This document shows, piece after piece, positions 1-10,961 of a stretch of DNA of 64,000 bases. The notes under the pieces are model-generated. The model was not told the origin of the DNA. It saw nothing but the letters and a program-made list of their open reading frames with translations, and ran no database searches. Within the stretch, counting starts at the first letter, position 1, and each line of letters starts with the position of its first letter. The stretch lies in assembly GCA_963281255.1 (NCBI GenBank), contig OY725497.1:124001-188000 (forward strand), read 5' to 3'. The position numbers and the translations under genes are program-made. This DNA comes from Aphrocallistes beatrix (lineage: Eukaryota; Porifera; Hexactinellida; Sceptrulophora; Aphrocallistidae).

Positions 1-37
1 TTTTTGTGTGAAAAGTAACCCCAAATTATAGGGACAT

Positions 38-174
38 CCATAGGCGTAAACTTGGCCAAAGTGGGGGGGAGCGCCCCCCCCCCCTTTTCAGAGGTGTGGA
101 TAGTTTTTACTTCCATACCATCCTTATTTATCTCTAAATTTTGACCAAAAAGCGAGAAAACCTTAAGCCTATGG
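38..174. repeat. Short terminal-inverted-repeat element (MITE-like)
   Basis: The left end reads CCATAGGCGTAAAC and the right end CTTAAGCCTATGG, forming a short inverted repeat. Flanks gggacat (left) and gggacac (right) look like an imperfect target duplication. It sits in a TEP1 intron or upstream flank and has a C-rich homopolymer inside (around 77-84). The terminus shares CATAGGCGT..AAAC with the element at 29310. No coding capacity is visible. The transposon superfamily is not certain. Confidence 0.5.
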
Positions 175-242
175 GGACACTCCTGTCTGAAGCCTGTGTA
201 TTTAATTACGAGATAAATTGTGATCCGCATTCTGGTTGCTAG

Positions 243-3200
243 GAGAGACGAGGCTGTGTTCTGCCTCGGAGGACAACAGCCTCTGCCTGTGGGACATCAT
301 AGACGGACACCGGATAGCTGTGATGAAGAAGCACTCCAAGAAGGTGACTCAGTGTGTAGCTGGCAGCAATGGGCGGCAGATCATCTCTGCTAGGTAGGTA
401 TAACTCGTTCTGACTAATTCCATATATGGAGGTGTGTAACGATAAACCTATCCGTTCTGTAGCTGGGATTGCACGGGCTGTGTGTGGAATGCGAAGACCG
501 GTGCTTTTGCGTCACAACTTAAAGTGGCGGTTAGGCCACTGAACTGTGTGGCACTCCACCCAGAGAACCAGCTGGCCGTGTTCGGGGGCTGGGACTGCAA
601 TGTTAGGATGTGGGACACGTTCAACCAGAAGAAACTGAAGATCATGAAGGGACACTCGACCGCTGTGAGAGCCCTGGCATACGCGCCCTCCGCGCGCCAT
701 GTGGTGAGTGCGGCGCTGAACGGAGAGGTCAAGATCTGGTCCACCAAGGCAGGGACACAAGTGGGGTCCATCACAGGACACAACCTCCCCCTCACCAGCC
801 TCAGCTACACGCCCAACGGACAGTTCCTAGTGACAGGGAGCGAGGACTGCAAAGCCAAGGTGTGGTCAGGCCTGATCGGAAAGCCTCTCAAGACCATAGC
901 CTCCCCTGGAGCCTCCTACGCGATGAAGGTCAAGTTCTCTCCCTGCGGGCAGTTCATCCTGGCGGGGTACTACAACGGACTGGTGTGCAAGTTTGCGGTG
1001 GGGAGTGGCTGTCTGGAGAGGGAGATCGACAGCAGGCAGTTTGCTGCCAGGTGTCTGGAGTGGTCGCCTCGGAGTGGAGATGCATGCATCGTTGGGTAAG
1101 TAACAGTGTACATACGTACGTATGTCTATAATTGTAATTATACACACTCGAACAATTCAATACAGATTAGTTCAAACTAAACCTACATTACAATGCATAT
1201 CAAACCAGTCATTCTATTTGAGGAGAGAGCGTCCTGTCATCTCTTTAGGCGGGTCAACTCCCATAAGCCCGAGGATAGTCGGCGCCACGTCGCATAGAGC
1301 TGGATCGTGTTCGCCCTCCTTGAACTTCCTCTCAGTCCCCTCCATGCAGAGAGGGACCCTGTAGGTCGTGTGTGCGGTGTGCGGCCCTCCCGTCTCACTG
1401 TACATCTTCTCTGCATTCCCGTGGTCAGCTGTGATCAGGAGCACATACCCCGCCTCCTTACACGCCTGTCGCATCTTCCCGATCGCCTGGTCGGTGCTCT
1501 GACAGGCCAGCACACAGGCCTCGTACTTCCCCGTGTGCCCCACCATGTCCGGGGGGGCCAGGTTACACATCATGAAGGGGTACTTCCCCGCCTGGATAGT
1601 CCTGGACATCTCCCCCGCCACCTCCTGCACACTCATCTCAGGCTTGAGGTCATAGGTCGCTACTTTGGGGGAGGGGATCAGAGAGCGATCCTCCCCCTCG
1701 AACTGTTTCTCCTGCCCCCCGTTGAAGAAGAAGGTCACGTGAGCGTACTTCTCCGTTTCTGCGCAGTGGAACTGAGGGATCTTACGAGTGGAGAGCCATT
1801 CTGCCAGCACATTGACATTCACCTGCGGCGGGAAGATGATGTCGAAGGGGAACTCCTCCTTGTACTGCGTCATGCAGAGGAGGTGGTTGTTCTGAGGAGT
1901 GACTGCGGTTTCGAACTGAGGCTTTATCCCGAACGCTTCGACAATCTGCCGCATGCGGTCGGACCGGTAGTTGAAGAACAGCATCACGTCTCCGTCTCGC
2001 ACCCTCCCACCCATATCTACGATGATAGGCCGCATGAACTCGTCCGTCTGTCTCGCCTCCCCTTCAGCATCATATCTGGACTGCATCAACCCCACCACGC
2101 CTTCAGACTCGACCTGGTCACCTATCCCCTGGACAAACCCCTCGAAAGCTATCTTCACTCTCTCGTGCCTCTTGTCTCTGTCCATCGCGTAGTACCGCCC
2201 CACCACGGTGGCCAGAGATCCGTGCTGAGTGCGGCGCAGGAAGTCCTGCACCTGCGCGACATACCCAACCCCAGACGTCGGTTTCGTGTCTCGTCCGTCT
2301 GAAATAAAGTGAAGGAAGGTGTGAGGAATTGCGGAAGCTTTTGCCGCTTCAATTAACGTGAAAAGATGATTGATGTGGGAATGCACCCCTCCGTCACTTA
2401 CGAGTCCTAGCAGGTGGAGCCGCCCAGTTCTTCCCTTGCACACTTCAAACGCCTTGACTAAGTTCGCCTGACTTCCCAACGCGTTCTGTTCGCAGGTTAG
2501 GTTAATGCGAACGATGTCCTGGTACACAGGCCGGCCCGATCCTAAGTTGAGGTGTCCCACCTCGCTGTTCCCCATGAGACCCTTAGGGAGACCGACAGCT
2601 AGTCCCGATGCATTCAGGGTGGTGTATCTAGGTCCTTGAGTGCATAGTTCGTCCATGACTGGCGTTTCTGCGTTTTTAATCGCGTTCCCCTCAGTTTCCT
2701 CTGAAATACCCCACCCATCAATAACAACCAGACAAACTTTTTCTCCCATCCTCTAACCTAATAGTAAGATATAGGAGCCATTTAATTTCTAATTACAGCT
2801 ATGATGACGGAGTTGTTTTGGCGTACGACACAGAAGATGGAAGAAACACGAAGAGCCTACAGTACCATGACAGGGGCGTGCACTGTCTAGCATGGCACCC
2901 GCACCACATCGCCACAGGGGGCGCAGACTACACCGTGTGTCTGTGGAGCAGTGACGTGCGGGGGAAGAAGCTCAAGGCAGACGTGGCCATACCGGATTCT
3001 GTGTTCATTGGACACATTGCCACCGTGACAGGACTGAGCTTCTCGCCTGACGGGATGAAGCTGGTGTCAGTGGGGCAGGATTGTAAGCTGATCATCTGGG
3101 ACACCCTTAACCACAAGATGATGCAGTGCATTGAAGCAGGGCACAAGGTAGGGATGAGACAGCTGAGATATTGCTCAATCAACAAGTTCAATGTTACCTA

Positions 3201-4970
3201 CTATAGGACTGGATCAACACTTGTGCTTACTCGGACTCGGGAGATTTCGTCATCACTGGCTCCCAGGACTTCACACTGAAGATGTGGAATGTGAAAGAAG
3301 CGAAGGATGCGAAAGAGAAGGGCAGCTTCGAGGGTCACATGAGTTCAGTCAACGACGTCGTGTACACGAAGGGAGTGGTCGGGTCAGCCTGTCTGGACGG
3401 AACAGTCAAGATCTGGACGCACCGAGGAGTCGAGATAACCACTCTCCACTGCCACAACCAGCGAATCAACGGCTGTGACCTCCACCTGTCCTCATCCTCT
3501 GAGACCCTCACACGACAGACTAAGGTGGTTGAATAGTCCGTGTTTGTACAAAGTAGTTTCGATCTAATTCAAATAATGTTAAACTCCGCTTTCAGGTGAA
3601 AGAGGAGTCTGACAGTCAGGGATGGCGGTATAACTGGGCGGATGACGACGACGAAGAGAACGATCCAACAGCTGCGAAGAAGAACTTCAAGTTGGAAGAT
3701 ATCCAAGTTGCCACTGCTTCAGATGACGGCACCATCAAGCTCTGGCAGCCGTTCATCGCGAATGAAATTTGCAGTATTACGGGGCATGGAGACAGAATTG
3801 TGTCTCTCGCCACCACGCCTAATAACCACTTCGTGACGTCATCTCTTGACACCTTTGTGAAGCTGTGGCAACCAGAACTGGACCAGGAGAAACCCTACCA
3901 ATCTTTCTACTGTCACAATGCGCCCATCTCTTCATTCTCAATCTCCCCATCAGCAGACAGACTGGTGATGACATCCCGCGAGACGTCCGTGTCTCTCTGG
4001 AACGTTACGTGGAGAGATGGCGCATCGATCGTAGCTGGGGATAATGTAAGACCATTTCTGTAAGAACGAAACTAACACCGAACAAATTAATGCTGACTTT
4101 TCTGTTTAGCTGAGACTGACTAAGATCTACAGCCTCGCTGGCCACTCACGGGCGCCCACCACGAGCTGCTACGCCACCGACACGCACTTCTGCACCGGAG
4201 GGGAGGACTCCAAGGTGATCTGCTGGGGCTACAGTCCCTCGCAGGGATTCCCTAAGAGGCTGGCCTCCGTGCAAGAGCTCACGTACGGCTCAGTCACCTC
4301 ACTCAGCTACCTCTCCAGGAGGAAACAGCTGCTGGTCGGATTCTGGAATGGGAAGGTAGTCGTGTATGCGATGACCGCGATAAGCACTGGAAAGCTGATT
4401 CAGCTGATTATCCTGGACGTCGGCTTCCAGGACTGGGTTATGTCGATGTGTCCGCACAACGATGAGCTATTCCTGATCAGCATGGACAGGAAGCTAGCCG
4501 TAGTCAATCTCAGCGATGCCAACCCCAAACACTCGAAGAGCACAGACATAGAGAAGTATTATAAAGAACCAGAACAAGAGAAGAAAAAGAGAAGTGCCAA
4601 ATACCCCAAGAGGGTGTTCCCCACCCAGATAGCATTCTACAAGCAATTTACGTTGCTAGGAGACTCGAGCGGAGTTGCTGTGACCTTTATAGACGGATCA
4701 CCTGATTTCATGAAATTTAAACTCCACGACAAGATGGTGACAGCTCTGCTGCAGTTTAAAGACCACCTCATTTCATGCGGAATGGATTCGAAGGTCAAGC
4801 TCTGGTCGCTTTCAGTAGAGAACACGGCCCTTTCTTTGGAGCAGATAGGAGAGTACAGCTGCAAATCCCCCGTCACCCACGCCAAACTCTACCCCACCCC
4901 CCACCCCGACCGTGTGTACGTGCTAGCAGGAGACCAGTTTGGTAATGTCGACATTATCAACTGGCATTAG
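243..4970 (+). CDS. TEP1: TEP1-like protein, C-terminal WD40 region (5'-partial, 6 exons visible)
   Basis: This is the C-terminal part of telomerase-associated protein 1, a large WD40 protein of the vault and telomerase ribonucleoproteins. Hand-derived exons are 243-393, 463-1095, 2799-3147, 3207-3524, 3596-4045 and 4110-4970, all with GT-AG borders and matching phase. They encode about 920 residues ending at TAG. Many WD repeats are visible, for example DNSLCLWD, DCNVRMWD, DYTVCLW, DCKLIIWD, FTLKMWN, GTVKIW, GTIKLW and SKVKLW. Stretches such as DWINTCAY, THRGVEITTL and the terminal GNVDIINWH match my memory of the TEP1 C-terminus better than other WD proteins. The N-terminal TROVE and NACHT parts would lie left of the window. 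The 1.7-kb intron 1096-2798 contains the opposite-strand iPGM gene. A PWP2- or NWD-type protein is the main alternative. AATAAA at 5116 is a plausible polyadenylation signal. Confidence 0.8.
1214..2749 (-). CDS. gpmI: Cofactor-independent phosphoglycerate mutase (iPGM), intronless, nested in a TEP1 intron
   Basis: This 511-residue single-exon ORF encodes 2,3-bisphosphoglycerate-independent phosphoglycerate mutase, which interconverts 3- and 2-phosphoglycerate in glycolysis using two Mn ions. Length and motifs fit the family. The N-terminal VVIDGWG carries the metal Asp, and MGNSEVGH holds the catalytic Ser. HFISDGRDT and GRYYAMDRDKRHERV are substrate-loop residues. DMVGHTGKYEA, ITADHGNAEKM and GGPHTAHT are the remaining metal ligands. 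All key residues look intact, so the enzyme should be active. Vertebrates have only the unrelated cofactor-dependent enzyme; iPGM is patchy among invertebrates. The gene lies entirely inside a TEP1 intron on the opposite strand and has no introns. That suggests insertion of a retrocopy or of transferred DNA, but the sequence alone cannot separate these. Confidence 0.95.
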   Translation of the reverse strand: MGEKVCLVVIDGWGISEETEGNAIKNAETPVMDELCTQGPRYTTLNASGLAVGLPKGLMGNSEVGHLNLGSGRPVYQDIVRINLTCEQNALGSQANLVKAFEVCKGRTGRLHLLGLVSDGGVHSHINHLFTLIEAAKASAIPHTFLHFISDGRDTKPTSGVGYVAQVQDFLRRTQHGSLATVVGRYYAMDRDKRHERVKIAFEGFVQGIGDQVESEGVVGLMQSRYDAEGEARQTDEFMRPIIVDMGGRVRDGDVMLFFNYRSDRMRQIVEAFGIKPQFETAVTPQNNHLLCMTQYKEEFPFDIIFPPQVNVNVLAEWLSTRKIPQFHCAETEKYAHVTFFFNGGQEKQFEGEDRSLIPSPKVATYDLKPEMSVQEVAGEMSRTIQAGKYPFMMCNLAPPDMVGHTGKYEACVLACQSTDQAIGKMRQACKEAGYVLLITADHGNAEKMYSETGGPHTAHTTYRVPLCMEGTERKFKEGEHDPALCDVAPTILGLMGVDPPKEMTGRSLLK

Positions 4971-5212
4971 CGCCTGGAGCACACGGACTGAAACGCGTAG
5001 GTAGATTAGCTTAGATTAGTCGAGAGTTAATTATTTTTCATCCTCCAACAGATTGTGTATTTTGTAAGACATTATAGTAGCCTAATTAGCCTAGTGAGTT
5101 TCATATTTTTGTTTGAATAAACTAATATCATGAAGTAGAGTACGAGTATAATAGTGTTACAGAATTAAGTACTGCAGTAGCCTGCTTAGAAGTAATTGGA
5201 ATAAGAACTTTG

Positions 5213-7444
5213 CTAGATACTTGTCTGCTGCACTCCCTGGGGATTTATTTCTGGTTCACTAATGACATTTTCGTTAAGAGGGACTAGTTCATTCGGGATA
5301 GGGGTGGCAGAGAGAGCGTCCTGTATCGACGGGAATGAGCACTCGAGGAGGTTTTCCCACTTTCCCCCTGAGGCCCTCATCAGATCCTCCCTCACCCCTC
5401 GAGACATGCCGGAGAGGTAGAAGAGATGGTCCTTCTTGGTGAGGTGCTTGTTCACATCGCACAAAATGGTTCCTCCAACTGAGTCGATGAATGGAATGCA
5501 AGAACAATCCAGAATAACACAAATCTTGTTGGCAGTTGTAAAATGAATCTCGTCTTCATTTTGAGACGGAATATTTTCGAGGGTCTCCTTCCGATCTGAA
5601 GTTTGTATCCGTGTGTGCTTACTTCCTCTCTTACAATCTCCATCTCTAATTCGCTTGTGCAATTCAGGCCCGCATCCAGTTATTTTTTCCTTCTCGGTTG
5701 ACAAGGGAAGCTGACTTAGAATGAAATTCTTGAGCCGAGGTGCATTTGCGAAATATAACGGGCTCGCATGTCGGATTACCTTAACTGATGAGGTGAGAGT
5801 GACACCTTCGAACTCTTTAGCGTTGACATATAGCTCCGTGGAAGGTAGGTTCCCCAGGAGGACAGGAAAGACCACAATAGTCCTCACCACAAACACCAAA
5901 AGGCTGACCGCTATTCCGCACAGCAGTCCTATTTCCACGTTGATGATAGCTGTGCATAGGAATGTCGTGATCCATATAAAGAGGTCGTACTTTGACACTT
6001 TCCAGTAGTGAGGTATGTCCAGCACTTGCATGTAGATCCCATGCAGCGCTACTATCACGATTGCAGAGAGCACCGAGGTGGGGAGAGGTTCTAGAAATGG
6101 AGCGATGGCCACCAGACACAGGAGAATAATGAGTCCCGCGAGGATGCTCACGAGCTGTGTCTTGCCCCCTGTGCTGGACTGAGTCAGAGTTCTGGAGAGA
6201 GAAGCCCCGCCAGGGATGTTAAAGAAAAGTGAACCCACTACATGGCACATTCCGAAGGCTACCATCTCCTGGTTAGAGTCCACGACGTAGTTGTTTTGGT
6301 CCGCTATCACCTCGGCGATGGATATCCCGATGGAGTAGGACACTACTGCGATTATGACGGCGTTGTCAATGAGCGGAAGGAAGTAACTGGGGTTTGGAAG
6401 CGCTGGAGAGGGCAGTCCCCGAGGAATGAACCCAATCACCTCTAAGCCAAACTCGGCATTCAGATTAGCGAAATGAGAAACTAGCGTGAAGATGACAATC
6501 ACGAATATTTGAGATGGCAACGGGATGGGGAATTTTTTCTTTTGAAGAAAATCGTTTAAAAATTTGGAGAGATAGAGAAAAATTATGCAAATAATAGAAA
6601 TGACAATAGCTAACCAATTCACATTTCCTGAGACGATGTGCTTCCCGATCTGATAGAGACTGTTCGGAACTTTGAACAATTCAACAGAGGAGATCGTACA
6701 GACCTGTATGCCTATGAGGGTGTTAATCTGAGCCACGAAGACATGTACCCCTGCACCTGCGATGTACCCCCGTACGAAGGGGCGTGATAGAAGAGTAGAG
6801 ATGAATCCGAACCTAAGGAATCCGAATATCAGAAGAATACAGCCGATCAGGAAAGTTAAGGTCGAGGCGATCTCGATTCTCACATAAGTCTCAGGAGAAA
6901 AACTTGAAGTCGCGTTCTGGCTCGTTGTGTTGAAGGAAGTTCCGTTGGTAGAATTCCCAGCGAAACAAGCACTGCCAGACACCGTAGTGAGCTCTGTGAC
7001 CGCATTTGAAGTGAGCAACGAAATAACCGCAAATGTGCCTAGGGACAGGTGTCGAGAGGTGCCAAAAATCGCGTAAACAAATGAGAACATCATGCACGTG
7101 TACAAACCGAAAACTGCATGTTGATGTGCGAGCTGGGCGTAAGCCATTCCTTGCGGGATGTGAAGCAGTGTGACCGTGATTCCGGCTATAATGTCTCCGA
7201 AAATGAACTTGCGTAGCCTGTAGGTGTATACCCATTCGACGATTGGAAAACGAGCTAGAAAAGACTTGCCTAGGCAGAGAGGATCAAATCTGCAGTGGGT
7301 ATTGAGAGTTGATTTTGCTTGCTGGAGAAAAGAAGGCTTTGGAGTTGGTTTGTAAGTTTGATCAAAAGATTTAGTATTGTAAGCGCTACGATTTATTACT
7401 ATTTGGGAGTGTACTGAATTGTTCTCAGAATTACTCTCTTCCAT
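5213..7444 (-). CDS. SLC26/SulP anion transporter with STAS domain
   Basis: Single-exon gene of 743 residues. SLC26 proteins are multipass anion exchangers or channels (sulfate, chloride, bicarbonate, oxalate). After a soluble N-terminus come the SulP core with many hydrophobic helices, including IPQGMAYAQLAHQHAVFGLY and the FGTSRHLSLGTFAVISLL signature, and then a C-terminal STAS domain. The STAS part has a basic insertion and the typical CVILDCSCIPFIDSVGG strand-helix. The protein ends in QTSI, a class I PDZ ligand (T at -2, I at 0), as in some apical SLC26 members. The start was set at MEESNSE because an acceptor-like tract (a CT-rich run, then ttattcag) ends one base before that ATG. An upstream in-frame Met would lie in that tract. 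Substrate cannot be predicted. Confidence 0.93.
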   Translation of the reverse strand: MEESNSENNSVHSQIVINRSAYNTKSFDQTYKPTPKPSFLQQAKSTLNTHCRFDPLCLGKSFLARFPIVEWVYTYRLRKFIFGDIIAGITVTLLHIPQGMAYAQLAHQHAVFGLYTCMMFSFVYAIFGTSRHLSLGTFAVISLLTSNAVTELTTVSGSACFAGNSTNGTSFNTTSQNATSSFSPETYVRIEIASTLTFLIGCILLIFGFLRFGFISTLLSRPFVRGYIAGAGVHVFVAQINTLIGIQVCTISSVELFKVPNSLYQIGKHIVSGNVNWLAIVISIICIIFLYLSKFLNDFLQKKKFPIPLPSQIFVIVIFTLVSHFANLNAEFGLEVIGFIPRGLPSPALPNPSYFLPLIDNAVIIAVVSYSIGISIAEVIADQNNYVVDSNQEMVAFGMCHVVGSLFFNIPGGASLSRTLTQSSTGGKTQLVSILAGLIILLCLVAIAPFLEPLPTSVLSAIVIVALHGIYMQVLDIPHYWKVSKYDLFIWITTFLCTAIINVEIGLLCGIAVSLLVFVVRTIVVFPVLLGNLPSTELYVNAKEFEGVTLTSSVKVIRHASPLYFANAPRLKNFILSQLPLSTEKEKITGCGPELHKRIRDGDCKRGSKHTRIQTSDRKETLENIPSQNEDEIHFTTANKICVILDCSCIPFIDSVGGTILCDVNKHLTKKDHLFYLSGMSRGVREDLMRASGGKWENLLECSFPSIQDALSATPIPNELVPLNENVISEPEINPQGVQQTSI

Positions 7445-8203
7445 TCTGAATAACCTTGAGAGAGAGAGAGGATGATGAAACAGGGAAATAATACTTAAAT
7501 GTATACTGGACAATGCTGATAAATACTTGATACTATTGAGGAACCTTACCTTATATATATACAGAGATATCTATTCGCTGACATGTAATTATGTATGCTT
7601 TATCACCCGATCTGATGCTACTAATAATGCCACCTGTTACTTGATTTGTTTGGGTAATGTAGAATCTGTCTTTGATATGAATTGCACACGATAGTATGTA
7701 TCAATTGTGCCTTTTTAGGAATCGAAGTCTTCACGAGGATACACGACACCATTGTGGAGTTAGTGATGGGCCCAGGGATATTTGAGTAGGAGTGAAGGGA
7801 ATTGAGAGATAAGAGAATACGAGGAAGACTATCTAGTTAACTGCGTTTGCATATTAATTAAACTATTCATCATAACCTGTGCTAGGATGATGTTAGTTAG
7901 TATAGGGGAGGATCTTAGCAAATAAAATAATTGAATCATGATAAGTCATAGGAAGTCCATTCTTTTAATTTGAATTCGAGGTCTGAATTACATTGAATAT
8001 AATAACTCTTTTACGGGTAACATAGTATAAAAGTGTACAAATAGATTACAAGAGTACAAGAGTAGTGGCAATAAAACACATATGGTAGAGCGGCAGGTAA
8101 AAAACTCACTACAATCCCATAGAAAAGTGTGCCCATTCGAATGGGAATTAGTACAGCTAGATTGACCAGGTGTTAGCCGTACTGTAGTTAAGTGTGTCAG
8201 TGC
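7445..8203. other. Gene-free stretch between SLC26 and CAPS2
   Basis: AT-rich DNA with no convincing ORF. It holds the CT-rich acceptor-like tract next to the SLC26 ATG, a TATATATATA run near 7552 and a TATAAAAG near 8027 with no gene attached. It is probably 3'UTR of CAPS2 plus intergenic sequence. Confidence 0.6.
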
Positions 8204-10302
8204 TCAAACACTCCAGCAGTTTTTCAGAATCGATTCAAAGGTTGCGTCGTGTGGGACTGTCTGACTGATGAACTCGTAGTAGTCCTCCAGCTCCGCGTAA
8301 CTGATGACATCGGGAGTTTTAAACTTGTCGTTGGCGAAAGCTGAGAAGAATTCGGAGTAGCATTCTTCCTCAGTGAGTTTCCCGCCTAAGACATCGGGGT
8401 GCCGTCTGGAGGTGAAGAACTTCTTCATCTGCCACATCTGTATGTCTCCGGTCTTGTTGGCGTCCAGTTTGACCAGGACCTGTCTGATGACGGCTCTCCT
8501 CCTGTCGGGCAGTCCCCCCAGCAGAAGTCTCCGGAACTGCTCGTAGCTGACCTTGCCCCCGGCGTCCATCCCGGCCGAAAGGTCCCACACCGCCTGGAAC
8601 TCCTCCGGACTCAAAGAGACATGGAAGGTCTTGAGAGCTTGTAACAGCTGTCCTTTCGACAGGTAACCGGAGTTGGAGGCATCCATCATGAGGAAGTAGC
8701 GCCCGAGGTTGATCAGGCTCTTGGGAGACCTCTTGGACAGGACGCGCCAGATGGAGTTCTGAATGGATCTGGTTATCTCCTCAGTGGATTGGAGCAGGCT
8801 TCGCCTTTGTCTCAATTCCTCTCCGTTGATGTACGCCTTCAGTTCTTGTTGAGACTTCTCATCCACCTAAATTGTACAGTCACACCACAGCATTCTAGCC
8901 TACATTGAGGCTGTAGCCATAGAATATGGCGGCTACCTACCTGAGTGATCCTCAGGTAGAGTCGGGAGTAGCGCTTCAGAGAGTCTGGGAGGGAGGGCTG
9001 GTTGGCAGTGGAGAAGCAGAGAGTGAGTCCAGAGAAAATGTCCCCCACCAGCACCTGCTCATCTCTCAGCTCTCCGAACAGGTGTTTGTACGGTCTCCGC
9101 TGGAGGAAGGGGAGAGCGGAGGACCTCTGTCCGAACTGTCGGAACTCGTAGATCGTCATGGTGCTGTCCCCTACGAAGTAGAACCCGCACAGCTCCCGTG
9201 CAGAGTCCCGCCCGCGCCGCGACAGGATTCTGGCGCCGAATCTCAGTCGCTTGCTGAGATCGTTGGGCTGCACACGGGCGGCGCTACTCGCGCGGGACGA
9301 AGAAACCGAATTTTGGAAGGAGAGATAGGAATCGCTCCGCGTGGCTGCACTCACTGTCTGCTTCCCGAGTTCCTTGTCTAGCACTTCCTCCGTCATTCTG
9401 TCCAGCTTCCGCCTCTCCACCTGCGGCGCCGGCCGTCCCTCCCCCCACGCGGTGGTCAGCTTGGGGGGCGGGGGGTCCGCGCAGGGGTTGTAGCTGGGGT
9501 TAGTGGGGGCTTGGGACGAGCTCTTAGGGGTGATGTTCTCGATGTCCGTCAGTCTGTCACAGCTCTCCTTCCTGGTGCTGTTCAGAACGCTGAGGTCGAG
9601 TAGGGGTACTCGAGGTTGTTTCTTTTGTACTCCGAATTCCTCTCTTAGGCTATCTCCCTTACTTACTTCCGCTACCTTCTCCCTCTTCTCTTCCCCTTTC
9701 ACCTCCACCCCTCGCCTCCCTCCCCTCTCCCCTCCCTGTCCCCCCTCCCTCTCCTTCCTCTGAGACTCGGGGGAGCCCCAGGACCGCACGGAGTCGCTGA
9801 TCTTAGCGTCCGAGTTCTTGTGGGAGGAGATCAGCTGGATGGGCATCATCTCCTCGTCAGGCTCGCACAGCTGAGAGAGGTTCAGCTTGGGGACGCCCTG
9901 GGGGGCACGTCTGCTCCTGGTACCCCTGTAGGGTCTCACCTTCCCTGTGCTGACTAGTTTCTTCTGCTTAGTGGAGATGTCCGGTTGTTTCTGGGTCGTG
10001 AGTTCCGGTTTGTTCAAGAGCCGGATATCTTTGTCCACGTGTACCGGTTTCATTTTGTACTGGGTACTGTACTCCTTCGCAGCGCCGATCAGCTGATTGG
10101 TGTAGTTCATGAGGTGTTGAGCTGTGCCTGTCGGTTTCTGTGGGTGGTACCCTGGTAGACCGGTGGTGCGGTTGAAGAAGGGGGATTTAGAGGGGTGCAT
10201 GGAATAGGAGGGAGGCTTGGTGGGTGGTCGGGTGATAACGACTGGTTGTCGAGATGCCAACCTGGGTGCGGTTCCGGTGACTGAGAGATCAAAGAATGAC
10301 AT
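8204..10302 (-). CDS. CAPS2: Calcyphosin-2-like EF-hand protein (2 exons)
   Basis: Two exons, 10302-8941 and 8866-8204, join in phase at CAG|GTG. They encode about 674 residues. The first 300 or so are low-complexity and basic/proline-rich. Then comes the conserved calcyphosin-2 module (ELCGFYFVGDSTMTIYEF, followed by VLVGDIFSGLTLCFS), then a C-terminal set of EF-hand units (MMDASNSGYLSKGQLL, LDANKTGDIQMWQMK). The first of these has an intact DxxxSGxL-type loop; others are degenerate, so calcium binding may be limited. CAPS2 function is poorly known and often linked to ciliated cells. A strong acceptor (cttacag) ends 15 nt before the chosen ATG, which favours this start over the upstream Met. 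URM1 lies only 165 bp upstream on the same strand. Confidence 0.85.
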
Positions 10303-10467
10303 TTCAGATATTGCTAGCTGTAAGATCAACAGAGTCAAATACCACACCTAGATTGATATCGAGTTGTTGTATGTATTCCTTGCAAATACGTGCGTAAACA
10401 TAAACTTTAATTTTAATTAAACACAAAAGCTTGGAAAAAAGGGAATCTGAATATACACAACTGAGAT

Positions 10468-10776
10468 TCATCCTCCATGCAGCGTGGATATGAATGCGAC
10501 GGAGTCGTTCTGCTGCAGCTGGTACTTGGCTCCTTCCAGCAGCTCCCAGTCCGTGTCGTTGACCAGCACTAGTATCCCTGGTCTCACTGTACTATTCTGT
10601 ACGAACAGGTCAGCCCGTGTTGTGAGGAGATTGTCTCGGAGCCAGAATATCAGTCTCTGGATGTCCCACTTCTCTCCGTCCTGTGAGAGAGACAGCTGAT
10701 GCGTCTTCTTCTTCCCAAACAACAGCTCTGCTCCTCCGCTGAACTCCACACGCACCTGGAGGCTAGTTTCCGCCAT
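10468..10776 (-). CDS. URM1: Ubiquitin-related modifier 1
   Basis: Compact 102-residue intronless gene. URM1 is a beta-grasp protein that works as a sulfur carrier for 2-thiolation of wobble uridine in tRNA and as a protein modifier. The C-terminus ends exactly in the diglycine ISTLHGG, which is adenylated and thiocarboxylated by the MOCS3/Uba4 E1. The body has the expected [13 protein letters not shown] start and [14 protein letters not shown] core. A good splice acceptor (atactttcag) lies 10 nt before the ATG, so the mRNA either has a 5'UTR intron or receives a spliced leader. It sits 165 bp upstream of CAPS2 and 185 bp downstream of the CAP-Gly gene on the same strand. ELP1 of the linked tRNA-modification pathway is in the same window, but not adjacent. 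Confidence 0.95.
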   Translation of the reverse strand: MAETSLQVRVEFSGGAELLFGKKKTHQLSLSQDGEKWDIQRLIFWLRDNLLTTRADLFVQNSTVRPGILVLVNDTDWELLEGAKYQLQQNDSVAFISTLHGG

Positions 10777-10961
10777 TACGGGACTGCTGAAAGTATCAAG
10801 GTATCAAAAGCTATATTCTTGGTTCATTCGTTTACGATCATACCAATTCATTAGAGTCGATTATTTGATAATACAAAACGTATTGAGACAAACAATAGTA
10901 AAGTCATTGAAATATATAAAAATATTGGAGGGAAATACACGAGTATAAAAGTGTGAGGAGG

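Noticed and set aside
8020-8040. TATAAAAG on the plus strand near the CAPS2 3' end
   Set aside because: No plus-strand gene follows; the next open frames are shadows of CAPS2.
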